This document shows positions 50,063 through 59,458 of a stretch of 64,000 nt of DNA, one piece after another. Both the position numbers and the translations under genes were made by a program. Under the pieces are notes generated by a model. That model was not told the DNA's origin, made no database searches, and saw nothing but the letters and a program-made list of their open reading frames with translations. The first letter of the stretch is position 1, and each line of letters begins with the position of its first letter. Origin of the DNA: Microbacterium sp. YJN-G (GTDB lineage Bacteria; Actinomycetota; Actinomycetes; Actinomycetales; Microbacteriaceae); NCBI RefSeq assembly GCF_015040615.1, contig NZ_CP060402.1:1674001-1738000 (forward strand), written 5' to 3'.

Positions 50063-51487
50063 ATGTTCACAGAACCCGCCGAGGTCCTTCGCTACATCGA
50101 GCAGAACGACGTCAAGTTCCTCGATATCCGCTTCACCGATCTTCCGGGGGTGCAGCAGCACTTCAACATCCCGGCGTCGACGGTCGACGAGGACTTCTTC
50201 CGTGACGGTCAGCTCTTCGACGGCTCCTCGATCCGCGGCTTCGCCAGCATCCACGAGTCCGACATGCAGCTGATCCCCGATGTGACCACCGCGTACATCG
50301 ACCCGTTCCGCGAGGCGAAGACGCTGGTCATGGTCTTCGACATCTACAACCCGCGCACCGGCGAGATCTACAGCAAGGACCCGCGCCAGGTCGCCAAGAA
50401 GGCCGAGAAGTACCTCGCCTCCACCGGCATCGCCGACACCGCGTACTTCGCCCCCGAGGCGGAGTTCTACATCTTCGACGAGGTGCGCTACTCGGTCACC
50501 GCCGGCGAGAGCTTCTACAAGGTCGACTCCGAAGAGGCCGCCTGGAACTCGGGCCGCGAGGAGGACGGCGGCAACCTGGGCAACAAGACGCCGTTCAAGG
50601 GCGGCTACTTCCCCGTCGCCCCGGTCGACAAGACCGCCGACCTGCGCGATGACATGACCCTGCGCCTGATCGACTCGGGCTTCCACCTGGAGCGCTCGCA
50701 CCACGAGGTCGGCACCGCCGGTCAGCAGGAGATCAACTACCGCTTCGACACGATGGTCAGCGCGGCGGATGACATCCTGAAGTTCAAGTACATCATCAAG
50801 AACACGGCCGAGGAGTGGGGCAAGACGGTCACGTTCATGCCGAAGCCGCTGTTCGGCGACAATGGCTCGGGCATGCACACCCACCAGTCGCTGTGGCTCG
50901 ACGGCAAGCCGCTGTTCTTCGACGAGGCCGGCTACGGCCAGCTCAGCGACGTCGCCCGCTGGTACATCGGCGGTCTGCTCAAGCACGCGCACGCCGTGCT
51001 GGCCTTCACCAACCCGACGCTGAACAGCTACCACCGTCTGGTGAAGCACTTCGAGGCTCCGGTCAACCTGGCGTACTCGGCCGGAAACCGCTCGGCCGCG
51101 ATCCGCATCCCGCTGACCGGTTCGAACCCGAAGGCCAAGCGCATCGAGTTCCGCGTTCCGGACGCCTCGGGCAACCCGTACCTCGCCTTCGCCGCGCAGC
51201 TGATGGCGGGCCTGGACGGCATCAAGAACCGCATCGAGCCGATGGAGCCGATCGACAAGGACCTGTACGAGCTTCCCCCGGAGGAAGCCAAGAACATCCC
51301 GCAGGTGCCGAACTCGCTGCTCGACTCGCTCGAGGCGCTCCGCAACGACCACGAGTTCCTGCTCGAGGGCGGCGTGTTCACCCAGGAGCTCATCGACACC
51401 TGGATCGAGTACAAGTACAACAACGAGATCCTGCCCATGGCGCAGCGTCCGCACCCGTACGAGTTCGAGCTCTACTACGGCGTCTGA
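50063..51487 (+). CDS. glnA: Glutamine synthetase type I
   Basis: A 474-residue dodecameric GSI. Signatures: [17 protein letters not shown] (N-terminal), [17 protein letters not shown], the ATP site [16 protein letters not shown] and the adenylylation loop [11 protein letters not shown] with Tyr402. It makes glutamine from glutamate and ammonia. The tyrosine and the glnE gene downstream indicate adenylylation control, and the GlnR operator controls transcription. A long hairpin follows the gene. Confidence 0.97.
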   Translation: MFTEPAEVLRYIEQNDVKFLDIRFTDLPGVQQHFNIPASTVDEDFFRDGQLFDGSSIRGFASIHESDMQLIPDVTTAYIDPFREAKTLVMVFDIYNPRTGEIYSKDPRQVAKKAEKYLASTGIADTAYFAPEAEFYIFDEVRYSVTAGESFYKVDSEEAAWNSGREEDGGNLGNKTPFKGGYFPVAPVDKTADLRDDMTLRLIDSGFHLERSHHEVGTAGQQEINYRFDTMVSAADDILKFKYIIKNTAEEWGKTVTFMPKPLFGDNGSGMHTHQSLWLDGKPLFFDEAGYGQLSDVARWYIGGLLKHAHAVLAFTNPTLNSYHRLVKHFEAPVNLAYSAGNRSAAIRIPLTGSNPKAKRIEFRVPDASGNPYLAFAAQLMAGLDGIKNRIEPMEPIDKDLYELPPEEAKNIPQVPNSLLDSLEALRNDHEFLLEGGVFTQELIDTWIEYKYNNEILPMAQRPHPYEFELYYGV

Positions 51488-51503
51488 TCGCCCACTGCGC
51501 TGA

Positions 51504-51565
51504 GAAACCACTTCCCGCGCGAGAAACCCGGTGTGCACCGGTTTCCCGTGCGGGAAGTGGTTTTT
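51504..51565 (+). terminator. Long hairpin with T-tract after glnA
   Basis: About 30-bp imperfect arms: AAACCACTTCCCGC at the base pairs with GCGGGAAGTGGTTT, an inner GAAACC/GGTTTC and a CGGTG-TG-CACCG tip, then TTTTT. It is the only terminator here with a real T-tract. Its size and repeat-like look also raise the chance of a dispersed REP-like element. Confidence 0.75.
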
Positions 51566-51606
51566 CGCGTCCGTCATGATGGAACCACCCACAGAAGGAG
51601 AACGAG

Positions 51607-52629
51607 ATGCGCGCAGTGATCATGCATGCGCCGGGCGACGTCCGCGTCGAGGACGTACCGGAGCCCGAGATCGTCGAAGCCACGGATGCGGTGATCCGCA
51701 TCACGGCGACCTGCATCTGCGGCTCGGACCTGTGGCCGTACCGCGGACACGAGCGACTGCGCCGGCCCACGCGGATGGGACACGAGTACATCGGCGTCGT
51801 CGAGCGGATCGGTGACGCGGTGACCGGACTCGCGATCGGGGACCACGTGGTCGGATCGTTCGTCGCCTCCGACAACACCTGTGAGATCTGCCAGGCCGGC
51901 TACCAGTCGCGGTGCGCGCACCAGGTGATGATGGGCTCGATCGGCACGCAGGCCGACTACGCGCGCATCCCGCTCGCCGACGGCACCCTCGTGAAGATCC
52001 CCGGCACCCCTACCGATGCCCAGGCGCGCAGCCTGCTCGCCGCCTCCGACGTGCTGGGCACCGGCTGGTTCGCGGCCGTCGCGGCGGAGGCGGGCCCGGG
52101 CAGGACGGTCGCGGTCGTCGGCGACGGCGCGGTGGGCCTGCTCGGCATCCTCGCCGCCCAGCGTCTCGGCGCGGAGCGGATCATCGCGATGTCACGGCAT
52201 CCGCAGCGCCAGGCTCTCGCCCGCGCGTTCGGCGCCACCGACATCGTCGAGGAGCGCGGTGCGGACGGCGTCGCACGCATCAAGGAGCCCACCGGCGGGT
52301 ACGGTGCGCACTCGACCATCGAGGCGGTCGGCACCCAGGAGGCGATGGATCAGGCGATCCGGGCCACCCGCCCCGGCGGGCACGTCGGATTCGTCGGCGT
52401 GTCGCACGACGTCTCCGTCGACGGGCTCGAACTGTTCCTCTCCAGCGTGCATCTGCACGGCGGCCCTGCCCCCGTGCGCCGGTTCCTGCCCGAGCTGATC
52501 GACCTCATCATGACCGACCAGATCGATCCGGGGGTCGTCTTCGACCTGACCCTGCCCATCGAGCAGGCGGCCGAGGGCTACCGGGCGATGGACGAGCGCC
52601 GCGCCACGAAGGTGCTGCTGACCCTCTGA
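51607..52629 (+). CDS. Zinc-dependent alcohol dehydrogenase family
   Basis: A 340-residue medium-chain dehydrogenase. Catalytic zinc ligands: Cys37-38 region ATCICGSDLWPY and MGHEYIGVV (His-Glu). The structural-zinc lobe NTCEICQAGYQSRC has three of four cysteines, so that site may be altered. The nucleotide motif is VVGDGAVGLLGILAAQRLG. The substrate is unknown; alcohols or aldehydes are likely. AGAAGGAG precedes the ATG. It stands alone between the glnA terminator and the convergent lipid kinase gene. Confidence 0.87.
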   Translation: MRAVIMHAPGDVRVEDVPEPEIVEATDAVIRITATCICGSDLWPYRGHERLRRPTRMGHEYIGVVERIGDAVTGLAIGDHVVGSFVASDNTCEICQAGYQSRCAHQVMMGSIGTQADYARIPLADGTLVKIPGTPTDAQARSLLAASDVLGTGWFAAVAAEAGPGRTVAVVGDGAVGLLGILAAQRLGAERIIAMSRHPQRQALARAFGATDIVEERGADGVARIKEPTGGYGAHSTIEAVGTQEAMDQAIRATRPGGHVGFVGVSHDVSVDGLELFLSSVHLHGGPAPVRRFLPELIDLIMTDQIDPGVVFDLTLPIEQAAEGYRAMDERRATKVLLTL

Positions 52630-52671
52630 GCGTCGGAATCTCTGAGCCTCTGACCCCGCGACAGCCTGGCG

Positions 52672-53604
52672 TCAGCGCACCCGGACGGCGCCGGGCTGCA
52701 CGCGCACCGTGAACGACGAGGCCTCCCCCGCCTCCTCGCCGTCGATCTCGAAGGGCTGCGGCTCGCGCAGCACGACCCGGATGCGCTCGGCGGACGCGTG
52801 GGTCGCCGAGTCGGTGCTCACCGCATCTTCGGCGCCGCTGATCAGCCGCCGCAGCCCGTTGTCCCAGAGCACCGAGCGCGCCGTGTCGACCCACCCGGCG
52901 AAGCCCTCGGCGCTCACCAGCAGCACGTCCAGCCGCCCGTCGTCCGGCACGGCGTCGGGCAGCAGGGTGATCCCGGCCTGGATGGTGCCGCAGTTGCCGA
53001 TGAGCATGGTGTGCACGCGCACCTCCTCGGGCTCCTCGTCATCCAGCGCGATGGCGGTGTCGACGAGCTCGGTCGCAGCCGCGGCACGCCCGAGAGCCTG
53101 CACGTAGGCGAGCCAGCCGGCCTTCGCCTTCAGCTCCTCGTCGGTCTCGGCGAGCATCTGCGCGTCCAGACCGAAGCCGATCATCACCGTGAACGCCTGC
53201 TCGACGGCATCCGCTTCGTCACCGAGGGCGACCCAGCCGAGGTCGAGGCGCTGCTCCTCCTCCCGGTCGCGGATCCGCTCCAGGGCGGCGGTGAGGTCAC
53301 CGAGCGGGATGCCGAGGTTGCGGGCCAGCAGGTTGCCGGTGCCACGCGGGACGATTCCCAGCGCGGTGTCGGTGCCGGCCACGGCCTCCGCGACCACGCG
53401 CACCGTCCCGTCGCCGCCGACCGCGATGAGCACGTCGCACCCACCCGTCACGGCCTCGCCGGCGACGATGCGTCCCGGATCCTCCCGGGTGGTCGCCCAC
53501 CACAGCACTTCGAAGTCGGCGGGGAACACGGCGGTCACCGCATCCCGCAGCTCGTCCTCGTCGACCTTGATCGGATTCCACACGATCCCGATGCGCTCGC
53601 CCAT
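52672..53604 (-). CDS. Diacylglycerol kinase-family protein (second copy)
   Basis: A 310-residue DagK/YegS-type protein. Motifs: GIVWNPIK at the N terminus, IAVGGDGTVRVVAEAV and IVPRGTGNLLARNLG. The MIGFGLDAQML block and the C-terminal EPQPFEIDGEEAGEASSF match. It probably phosphorylates a lipid or sphingoid-like hydroxyl; the substrate is unknown. It differs strongly from the copy at 13826, so they are old paralogues. The glnE gene lies 20 bp upstream on the same strand, with which it may be cotranscribed. Confidence 0.85.
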   Translation of the reverse strand: MGERIGIVWNPIKVDEDELRDAVTAVFPADFEVLWWATTREDPGRIVAGEAVTGGCDVLIAVGGDGTVRVVAEAVAGTDTALGIVPRGTGNLLARNLGIPLGDLTAALERIRDREEEQRLDLGWVALGDEADAVEQAFTVMIGFGLDAQMLAETDEELKAKAGWLAYVQALGRAAAATELVDTAIALDDEEPEEVRVHTMLIGNCGTIQAGITLLPDAVPDDGRLDVLLVSAEGFAGWVDTARSVLWDNGLRRLISGAEDAVSTDSATHASAERIRVVLREPQPFEIDGEEAGEASSFTVRVQPGAVRVR

Positions 53605-53624
53605 CCATCCGCCCTCGCTTCCCC

Positions 53625-56603
53625 TCAGCCGTAGAACTGTCTCTCGAACACGCGCCGCGCTCGGCGCGTGACACGCAGGTAGTCCTCCTCGAGCATGACC
53701 GCCCCGCGGTCGGGGTAGCCGAGCAGCCGGCCCACCCCGTCGAGCTCACGGTGCTCGGCCGGCAGTGCATCGCGGGTCTGACCGGTCAGCAGCGTCATCG
53801 CCGAGCGCAGCCTGCTGGCGAGCACCCAGGCCTCGCGCAGCTGCTCGGCATCCGCCGCGGGCAGCAGTTCGGCCAGCACCGCGGCATCCAGCGCCTGCAG
53901 CGTCGAGGTGGTGCGCAGATCCGGCACGCGGTGGCCGTGCTGCAGCTGCAGCACCTGCACCATCCACTCCACGTCGCTGAGCGTGCCCGGTCCGAGTTTC
54001 AGGTGCCGGCGGGGGTCGACCCCCTGCGGTAGCCGCTCCCCCTCGACCCGCGCCTTGATGCGCTTGATCTCGCGCACGTCCTGCACGGCGATCTGCTCGG
54101 GGAAGCGGATGCCGTCGGCCAGCTCGGTGAACTTCGCGATGAGCTTCATGCTGCCGGCGATCCCGCGCGCCCGCAGCAGTGCCTGCGCCTCCCACGACAG
54201 CGACCAGCGGCGGTAGTACTGCGTGTATGCCTCGAGGGTGCGCACGATCGGGCCGTTGCGGCCCTCGGGCCGCAGATCGGCGTCGAGGTCGAGCGGCAGG
54301 CGGTGGTCGGCCAGGTGCTCGCGCAGGCCCGCCACGATCCGCGCGGCGAGCTGCTGTGCGCGCTGCGACTCGACGCCGTTCGGGTCGTACACGAACAGCA
54401 CATCGGCATCCGACCCGAAGCCCAGCTCCGCACCGCCGAAGCGGCCCATCGCGATGATCGAGAAGTCCAGCGCGTCGTCCTCGGCGGGGACGACCTCGCG
54501 TCGCACCGCGCGCAGCGCCGCCTGGATCGTCGCCTCGGTGATCTCGGTGATGGCGCGGGCCATCTCGTCCACGCCGATGTGGTCGAGCACCGCACCGATC
54601 GCGGTGCGCAGCAGCTCGCGCCGGCGCAGGGCCCGCACGGCCCCGAGCGCCGCCTGGATCGTGGCATGCCGGGTCTGGATCGCCCTGGCCTCCTCGTCGA
54701 GCGCCGCCCACCCGCGTGGTCGCAGCGCGCCCGGACTGTCGAGCCAGGCCACGGATTCGGGGATCCACTCCATCAGCTCGCCGATGTACCGAGAGCTGGA
54801 CAGCACGCGCGTGAGCCGCTCGGCCGCGCCGGACGAGTCGCGCAGCATCCGCAGGAACCAGTGCGTGTCGCCGAGCCGCTCGCTGATGCGGCGGAACGCG
54901 ATGAGCCCGTAGTCGGGGTCGGTGCCGTCGGCGAACCAGCGCAGCATGACCGGCATGAGATGCCGCTGGATGGTCGCCTTGCGGCTGATCCCCGAGGTGA
55001 GGGCGCCGATGTGACGCAGCGCCCCCGCCGGGTCGCGGAAGCCGATCGCCGCCAGACGATCGGCCGCCTGCCCGGTGGTCAGCGAACGCTCCTCGGCGGG
55101 CAGCGACGCCACCGCCGCGAGCAGGGGACGGTAGAACAGCCGCACGTGCTGCTCGCGCACCTCGCGGCGCAGCCCCTCCCACACGGTCTGCAGGCCGGAT
55201 GCCGAATCGGCCAGTCCGGTGGCACGGGCCAGGCGCCGCATCCCCGACTCATCGCGCGGCATGAGGTGCGTGCGGGTGAGCTCGTGCAGCTGCAGGCGGT
55301 GCTCGAGCAGGCGCAGCGTGCAGTACTGCTGCGCGAAGGCCGCGGCCTCGGCGCGCCCGATGTACCCCTCCGCCGCCAGCGCCTCCAGCGACTCCAGCGT
55401 GCCTCGGGTGTGCAGCGTGGGGTCGCTCACACCGTGCACGAGCTGCAGCAGCTGCACCGTGAACTCGATGTCGCGCAGCCCGCCCGGACCGAGCTTGAGC
55501 TGGTAGGGCACATCCTCGGACGGGATGTTGTCGGTGACGAGCTCGCGCATGCGCTGCACGCTCTCGACGAAGTCCGATCTCTCGGCGCTGGACCAGACCT
55601 TCGGCTGCACGGCGGCGATGTACTCGGCTCCGAGCCCGGCGTCGCCGGCGAGCGGACGCGCCTTCAGAAGCGCCTGGAACTCCCAGCTCTTCGCCCAGCG
55701 GTCGTAGTACGCCACGTGCGATGCCAGCGAGCGCACCAGCGCACCCTGCTTGCCCTCGGGGCGCAGCGCGGCGTCCACCTCCCACAGCGACGGCTCCGTG
55801 TCGAACTCGCTCAGGGCCCGCATGGTCTCGCGGGCGAGCCGGGTGGCCACATCGATCGCCCGTGCCTCGCTGACGGCATCCTCGTCGGCGGTGCCGGCGA
55901 CGTAGATGACGTCCACGTCGCTGAGGTAGTTCAGCTCTCTCGCGCCCGCCTTGCCCATGCCGATGATCGCCAGCCGGGTCGCCGCCACCTCGGCTCTGGC
56001 CGTGGCGTCGCCCGAGGAGGCGACCGCGGTGCGGGCGACCGCGAGTGCCGCTTCGAGAGCCGCTGCGGCGGCATCGGCCAGCGCGTTCGACACGCCGTCG
56101 ATCGCCGCCACTGCATCCGGCGCGGCGAGATCCGCCGCCGCGATCTCGGCCAGGCACCGCCGGTACTCGATGCGCAGCGCTTCCACCGCGCTCTCGGCGG
56201 TCGCGAAACCGTCCTCCGCGCCCACAGCGGCGAGCAGGCGCGCGCGGAGCTCGTCGGACCCGGGCAGGTCGGTGCGCAGCAGCACGTCCGGGGCGAACTG
56301 CGCCGGCCGGCGGGCGAAGAAGGCGCCCAGGCCCGTCGAGACGCCCAGCAGCCGCCAGGCGGCGGCCCGTGCATCGGCATCCGTCAGCACCGCGGTCGCC
56401 CGCCCGGCATCCCGCCGGGCGATCTGCAGCATCGCCGCGATCGCAGCATCCGGGTCGGCGGCGGTCATGCCGTCGGCGAGGATGCTGCGATCGAGGCCCG
56501 TCAGCTCCGCCAGCTCGGTGAGGGCCGTCGACGCGGCGGTGAGCTCGACGAAGCCCAGCCGTGCCAGTGCCGAGAGCGAGACGGACGCGTCAGGACGTAC
56601 CAT
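53625..56603 (-). CDS. glnE: Bifunctional glutamine synthetase adenylyltransferase/adenylyl-removase
   Basis: A 992-residue GlnE with two nucleotidyltransferase domains. The N-terminal (deadenylylating) domain has GMGKAGARELNYLSDVDVIYV (from about 219), the C-terminal (adenylylating) domain GRFGGAELGFGSDADVLFVYD (from about 720); both show the paired aspartates. It switches glnA activity by modifying Tyr402. The gene lies between glnA2 (9 bp upstream) and the lipid kinase. In mycobacteria the same glnA1-glnE-glnA2 layout exists. Confidence 0.96.
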   Translation of the reverse strand: MVRPDASVSLSALARLGFVELTAASTALTELAELTGLDRSILADGMTAADPDAAIAAMLQIARRDAGRATAVLTDADARAAAWRLLGVSTGLGAFFARRPAQFAPDVLLRTDLPGSDELRARLLAAVGAEDGFATAESAVEALRIEYRRCLAEIAAADLAAPDAVAAIDGVSNALADAAAAALEAALAVARTAVASSGDATARAEVAATRLAIIGMGKAGARELNYLSDVDVIYVAGTADEDAVSEARAIDVATRLARETMRALSEFDTEPSLWEVDAALRPEGKQGALVRSLASHVAYYDRWAKSWEFQALLKARPLAGDAGLGAEYIAAVQPKVWSSAERSDFVESVQRMRELVTDNIPSEDVPYQLKLGPGGLRDIEFTVQLLQLVHGVSDPTLHTRGTLESLEALAAEGYIGRAEAAAFAQQYCTLRLLEHRLQLHELTRTHLMPRDESGMRRLARATGLADSASGLQTVWEGLRREVREQHVRLFYRPLLAAVASLPAEERSLTTGQAADRLAAIGFRDPAGALRHIGALTSGISRKATIQRHLMPVMLRWFADGTDPDYGLIAFRRISERLGDTHWFLRMLRDSSGAAERLTRVLSSSRYIGELMEWIPESVAWLDSPGALRPRGWAALDEEARAIQTRHATIQAALGAVRALRRRELLRTAIGAVLDHIGVDEMARAITEITEATIQAALRAVRREVVPAEDDALDFSIIAMGRFGGAELGFGSDADVLFVYDPNGVESQRAQQLAARIVAGLREHLADHRLPLDLDADLRPEGRNGPIVRTLEAYTQYYRRWSLSWEAQALLRARGIAGSMKLIAKFTELADGIRFPEQIAVQDVREIKRIKARVEGERLPQGVDPRRHLKLGPGTLSDVEWMVQVLQLQHGHRVPDLRTTSTLQALDAAVLAELLPAADAEQLREAWVLASRLRSAMTLLTGQTRDALPAEHRELDGVGRLLGYPDRGAVMLEEDYLRVTRRARRVFERQFYG

Positions 56604-56612
56604 CGCTGCGAC

Positions 56613-57956
56613 TCAGAGCAGCCCGAGGTTGTTCTGCAGCTCGAACGGGGTCACCTGACCGCGGTAGGCCTCCCATTCCTTGCGCTTGTTCAGCAGCACG
56701 TAGTTGAAGACCTGCTCGCCCAGTGTCTCGGCGACCAGCTCGGACTCCTGCATGTACTCCAGCGCGTGATCCAGGCTCGCCGGCAGCGGCGCGTAGCCCA
56801 GCGCACGGCGCTCGGAGTCGCTCAGCGACCACACGTTGTCCTCGGCCTCGGGAGGCAGCTCGTACTCCTCCTCGATGCCCTTCAGCCCTGCGGCGAGCAT
56901 GAGGGCGTACGCGAGGTACGGGTTGGCCGCCGAGTCCAGGGCGCGGTATTCGACCCGCGTGGACTGGCCCTTGTTCGGCTTGTACATCGGCACGCGCACG
57001 AGCGCCGAGCGGTTCGCGTGACCCCAGGTGACGAAGCTGGGCGCCTCATCGCCGCCCCACAGGCGCTTGTAGGAGTTCACGAACTGGTTGGTGACGGCGG
57101 CGATCTCGTTCGCGTGCCGCAGCAGGCCCGCGATGAACCGGCGGCCGGTGATCGAGAGCTGGTACTCGGCACCCGCCTCGTAGAAGGCGTTCATGTCGCC
57201 CTCGAACAGCGACAGGTGCGTGTGCATGCCGCTGCCGGGGTGGTTGTTCAGCGGCTTCGGCATGAACGTGGCGTACACGCCCTGCTCGATCGCGACCTCC
57301 TTCACCACCGTGCGGAAGGTCATGATGTTGTCGGCCGTGGTCAACGCGTCCGCGTAGCGCAGATCGATCTCGTTCTGACCGGGTCCGCCCTCGTGATGGC
57401 TGTACTCGACGGAGATGCCCAGGTCCTCCAGCATCCGCACCGCGCTGCGGCGGAAGTCGTGCGCCGTGCCACCAGGCACGTTGTCGAAGTACCCGGCCGA
57501 GTCGGCCGGCACCGGTCCCTGCGGGCCGACCTCAGACGACTTGAGCAGGTAGAACTCGATCTCGGGGTGCGTGTAGAACGTGAACCCGGCATCCGCGGCC
57601 TTCGCCAGTGCGCGGCGCAGCACGTGCCGGGGGTCCGAGACCGCAGGGCGCCCGTCGGGGGTGGTCAGGTCGCAGAACATGCGCGCGGTCGGGTCGACAT
57701 CTCCCCGCCACGGCAGGATCTGGAACGTCGACGGGTCGGGCTGCGCCAGCAGGTCGGACTCGAACGTGCGGGTGAGTCCCTCGATGGCCGAGCCGTCGAA
57801 GCCGATGCCCTCGGCGAAGGCACCCTCGACCTCGGCGGGGGCGATCGCCACCGACTTCAGGGTGCCGATGACGTCGGTGAACCACAGCCGGATGAACTTG
57901 ACCCCGCGCTCCTCGATCGTGCGCAGGACGAAATCACGCTGCTTGTCGCCGCTCAC
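56613..57956 (-). CDS. glnA2: Glutamine synthetase, GlnA2 type
   Basis: A 447-residue GSI paralogue. Motifs: FTDVIGTLKSVAI, FDGSAIEGLTRTFESD, HHEGGPGQNEIDLRYAD, KPLNNHPGSGMHTHLS. It is about 27 residues shorter than glnA and belongs to the group in which actinobacterial GlnA2 is usually not the main assimilatory enzyme. The loop around EEEYELPPEAEDNVWSLSD differs from the glnA adenylylation loop. GTG start overlapping (GTGA) the end of the small SPOR-like gene; glnE follows after 9 bp. In Streptomyces some GlnA2-like proteins act on polyamines, so the substrate is not fully certain. Confidence 0.92.
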   Translation of the reverse strand: MSGDKQRDFVLRTIEERGVKFIRLWFTDVIGTLKSVAIAPAEVEGAFAEGIGFDGSAIEGLTRTFESDLLAQPDPSTFQILPWRGDVDPTARMFCDLTTPDGRPAVSDPRHVLRRALAKAADAGFTFYTHPEIEFYLLKSSEVGPQGPVPADSAGYFDNVPGGTAHDFRRSAVRMLEDLGISVEYSHHEGGPGQNEIDLRYADALTTADNIMTFRTVVKEVAIEQGVYATFMPKPLNNHPGSGMHTHLSLFEGDMNAFYEAGAEYQLSITGRRFIAGLLRHANEIAAVTNQFVNSYKRLWGGDEAPSFVTWGHANRSALVRVPMYKPNKGQSTRVEYRALDSAANPYLAYALMLAAGLKGIEEEYELPPEAEDNVWSLSDSERRALGYAPLPASLDHALEYMQESELVAETLGEQVFNYVLLNKRKEWEAYRGQVTPFELQNNLGLL

Positions 57957-58177
57957 GCCTCACCGTCCGCTTCCTCGGTGCCGCGCGCACCCCAGGAATC
58001 GGCGGCCGCTTCCTCCTCGGCCCAGGCACGCGAGCGTTCGCGAAGCACCTCGGGGGCGTTCGCCGCCTCCTCCGCCGTATCGAACGGCCCGACGCGGTCG
58101 ACGGCCGCGGACAGCATGCCGAACTCGACCTCGCCGGTGTTCATGTTGTACCAGTACTTCTCGTCGCCGTCGGCCAT
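57953..58177 (-). CDS. Small SPOR-like protein
   Basis: A 74-residue protein with EKYWYNMNTGEVEFGM, RVGPFDTAEEAANAPEVLRER and an acidic Glu/Ala-rich tail. This is the short actinobacterial SPOR-like family often labelled 'SPOR domain-containing protein', usually beside glnA2 or map. ATG 58177 is preceded by AAGGAG. The stop overlaps the glnA2 GTG, so it leads the operon SPOR-glnA2-glnE. Role unknown; peptidoglycan binding is doubtful since no signal peptide is present. Confidence 0.78.
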   Translation of the reverse strand: MADGDEKYWYNMNTGEVEFGMLSAAVDRVGPFDTAEEAANAPEVLRERSRAWAEEEAAADSWGARGTEEADGEA

Positions 58178-58231
58178 GGCTGCTCCTTCGTCGGGATCAG
58201 TCACGATCCTAATCGCCCGCGCGGTCGTCGC

Positions 58232-58237
58232 TAGGCT
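58232..58237 (+). promoter_or_regulatory. TAGGCT -10 hexamer for ppgK
   Basis: TAGGCT is seven bases before ATG 58245, with no ribosome site. A leaderless mRNA is likely. Confidence 0.5.
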
Positions 58238-58244
58238 ATTCGCC

Positions 58245-58988
58245 ATGGCACAGGCAATCGGCGTCGACATCGGCGGCACGGGCATCAAGGCAGGCATCGT
58301 CAACCTCGAGCACGGCACGCTCGACTCCGAACGGATCCGGGTCCCCACCCCCGAGGGCGCTCGCCCGGCCGACGTGCTCGACACCGTCCGCGAGGTGCTC
58401 GACACCCTCGGCGTGACGGGCTCGGACCTGCCGCTCGGCGTCGCCTTCCCCGCCATCGTCAAGTACGGCCGCACGCTGTCGGCGGCGAACATCTCCAAGG
58501 ACTGGGTCGACTTCGAGGCCGAGAAGTTCTTCGAGGACGGCCTGGGCCGTCACATCGCCTTCGTCAACGACGCGGATGCCGCCGGCGTCGCCGAAGTGCG
58601 CCACGGAGCGGCCCGCGATGCGCGCGGACTCACGATCATGACCACGCTCGGCACCGGCATCGGATCGGCGTTCCTGTACAACGGCGTGCTCATCCCGAAC
58701 ACCGAGCTCGGCCACATGCGTCACGACGGCGAGTCGATCGAGCGCTGGGCGGCCTATTCGGCGATGGAGCGCGAGAGCCTGTCGTGGGAGGCCTGGTCGA
58801 CACGCCTGCAGGAGTTCTACAGCCTGGTCGAGTTCCTCTTCAGCCCCGACCTGTTCGTGGTCGGCGGCGGCGTGTCGAAGCACCCCGAGATGTTCCTGCC
58901 GCTGCTGGAGCTGAAGACCCCGATCGTCTCGGCGATCCACCGCAACGCCTCCGGCATCATCGGCGCCGCGTCGCTGGCCGCCGACTGA
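58245..58988 (+). CDS. ppgK: Polyphosphate glucokinase
   Basis: A 247-residue ROK-family kinase. The phosphate loop is GVDIGGTGIKAG (7-18), with FVNDADAAG, TTLGTGIGSAFLYNG and IPNTELGHM, the last being characteristic for polyphosphate glucokinases. It phosphorylates glucose using polyphosphate or ATP. In mycobacteria ppgK lies beside sigA; here it has moved to the glnA region. A perfect terminator follows 36 bp after the stop. Confidence 0.94.
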   Translation: MAQAIGVDIGGTGIKAGIVNLEHGTLDSERIRVPTPEGARPADVLDTVREVLDTLGVTGSDLPLGVAFPAIVKYGRTLSAANISKDWVDFEAEKFFEDGLGRHIAFVNDADAAGVAEVRHGAARDARGLTIMTTLGTGIGSAFLYNGVLIPNTELGHMRHDGESIERWAAYSAMERESLSWEAWSTRLQEFYSLVEFLFSPDLFVVGGGVSKHPEMFLPLLELKTPIVSAIHRNASGIIGAASLAAD

Positions 58989-59024
58989 TCCCTGCGGCCA
59001 CTCGGGGCTGCCACCCGTTCGATC

Positions 59025-59067
59025 AAACGCAGAAGGACCCGGCTTCGAGCCGGGTCCTTCTGCGTTT
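59025..59067. terminator. Perfect 19-bp stem terminator
   Basis: AAACGCAGAAGGACCCGGC pairs perfectly with its complement around TTCGA. It lies between convergent ppgK and rnpB and serves both. Confidence 0.9.
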
Positions 59068-59072
59068 CGGGG

Positions 59073-59442
59073 CGAGCGGGCCGGCCTGTACGCCGGGTTC
59101 TGTTCAGGAGCTGATGCTCCCTTGACGGCCATCTCTCTCGGCGACACGTTGCCGTGCCGCTCCAGCAACCTACCCGAGGACTCGGCGAGCCGCGTCAACG
59201 TCCTCTGTCTGGTCTTGCTCCGGGCGAGGTTTACCTGGCGGAGCGTGTCACCACGCCCCCCGGTGGTCTCTTACACCACCCTTTCACCCTTACCGCCCAC
59301 CCGAGGGTGGACGGCGGTCTTCTCTCTGTGGCACTGTCTCGCGGATCACTCCGGGTGGGTGTTACCCACCGCCCTGCCCTGCGGAGCCCGGACGTTCCTC
59401 GGTGCGCTCTCGCGCCACGCGACCGTCCGGCCGACCCGCTCG
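59073..59442 (-). ncRNA. rnpB: RNase P RNA (class A, actinobacterial)
   Basis: Read on the minus strand, about 370 bases begin CGAGCGGGTCGGCC and end with the complementary GGCCGGCCCGCTCG (P1 helix). Universal blocks are present: GAGGAACGTCCGGGCTCC at the start, GGTAAGGGTGAAAGGGTG with GTAAGAG(A)CCACC in the specificity domain, and ACAGAACCCGG near the end. The RNA is the catalytic part that cuts tRNA 5' leaders. Ends are estimated to within a few bases. Open frames in this stretch are not genes. The -10 TAGAAT lies seven bases upstream. Confidence 0.95.
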
Positions 59443-59449
59443 CCCTACG

Positions 59450-59455
59450 ATTCTA
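59450..59455 (-). promoter_or_regulatory. TAGAAT -10 hexamer for rnpB
   Basis: TAGAAT on the minus strand is 7-8 bases before the expected RNA 5' end, right after the stop of the polymerase gene. The -35 region therefore lies within the last codons of that gene. Confidence 0.6.
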
Positions 59456-59458
59456 CGG

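Noticed and set aside
54303..58988. A 1561-residue plus-strand open frame across glnE and glnA2
   Set aside because: Only the last 247 codons, from ATG 58245, are real (ppgK). The rest is an antisense shadow of GC-rich genes and shows low-complexity Arg/Gly-rich translation.
59073..59442. Small proteins in frames over this stretch
   Set aside because: The sequence is RNase P RNA by its universal blocks and P1 pairing, with a promoter upstream.
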